A stretch of DNA of 50,000 nucleotides from Glandiceps talaboti (taxonomy: Eukaryota; Hemichordata; Enteropneusta; Spengelidae): positions 10,477,501-10,527,500 of the forward strand of contig NC_135558.1 of assembly GCF_964340395.1 (NCBI RefSeq), in the 5' to 3' direction. This document shows positions 49,970-50,000 of the stretch, one piece after another. Under the pieces are notes generated by a model. It saw only the letters and a program-made list of their open reading frames with translations. It was not told where the DNA came from and did no database searches. Position 1 is the first letter of the stretch. Every line of letters begins with the position of its first letter. The translations under genes and the position numbers were made by a program.

Positions 49970-50000
49970 GCACACGCACGCACACACACACACACACACA
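49970..50000. repeat. (CA)n microsatellite, cut by the window end
   Basis: CA units interrupted by CGCA, running to the last base. Confidence 0.9.

Overview
This is metazoan nuclear DNA, AT-rich, with spliced genes and GT-AG introns, very dense microsatellites and many short inverted-repeat elements. There is no bacterial or viral gene organisation. The expanded multi-domain GT31 glycosyltransferase, the synaptotagmin-12-like gene and the repeat style suggest a marine invertebrate, perhaps a lancelet, hemichordate or similar. That assignment is inference only, because no species-diagnostic sequence is visible.

Two genes can be supported, both on the minus strand. (1) 1503-5300 is one uninterrupted 1265-codon frame. 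It encodes a type II membrane protein with four tandem beta-1,3-galactosyltransferase-like (GT31) domains. The two middle domains keep the catalytic motifs and the two outer ones have lost them. This is the most unusual object in the window. (2) 26799-48738 holds the last six coding exons of a synaptotagmin, best matched to Syt12. All five splice junctions agree in phase (1, 0, 0, 1, 0 from 5' to 3'). The exons encode a linker, a C2A domain with near-complete calcium ligands, and a C2B domain that has lost its loop-3 aspartates but keeps the polylysine strip and the C-terminal WHxL motif. The transmembrane N-terminus lies beyond position 50000.

The roughly 21 kb between the genes (5301-26798) has no convincing gene. 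It holds microsatellites, a degenerate 22-bp minisatellite (6962-7290), a 134-bp triplicate (7942-8345), a complex mirror element (11810-12972), a 48-bp minisatellite (13793-14110), and two oppositely oriented copies of one MITE-like family (16061-16453 and 19855-20159). One terminal repeat of the second copy has become a 195-bp higher-order tandem array. There is also a near-palindromic element (25488-25832). The Syt12 introns carry further fold-back elements (38671-39152, 48920-49349), a dispersed repeat family in at least three places (30625-32110, 43190-43400, 47240-47690), and long microsatellites.

The two genes show no functional link. The glycosyltransferase should act in the Golgi and the synaptotagmin on vesicles, and they appear to be chance neighbours. 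Alignments, repeat counts and family assignments were made by eye.
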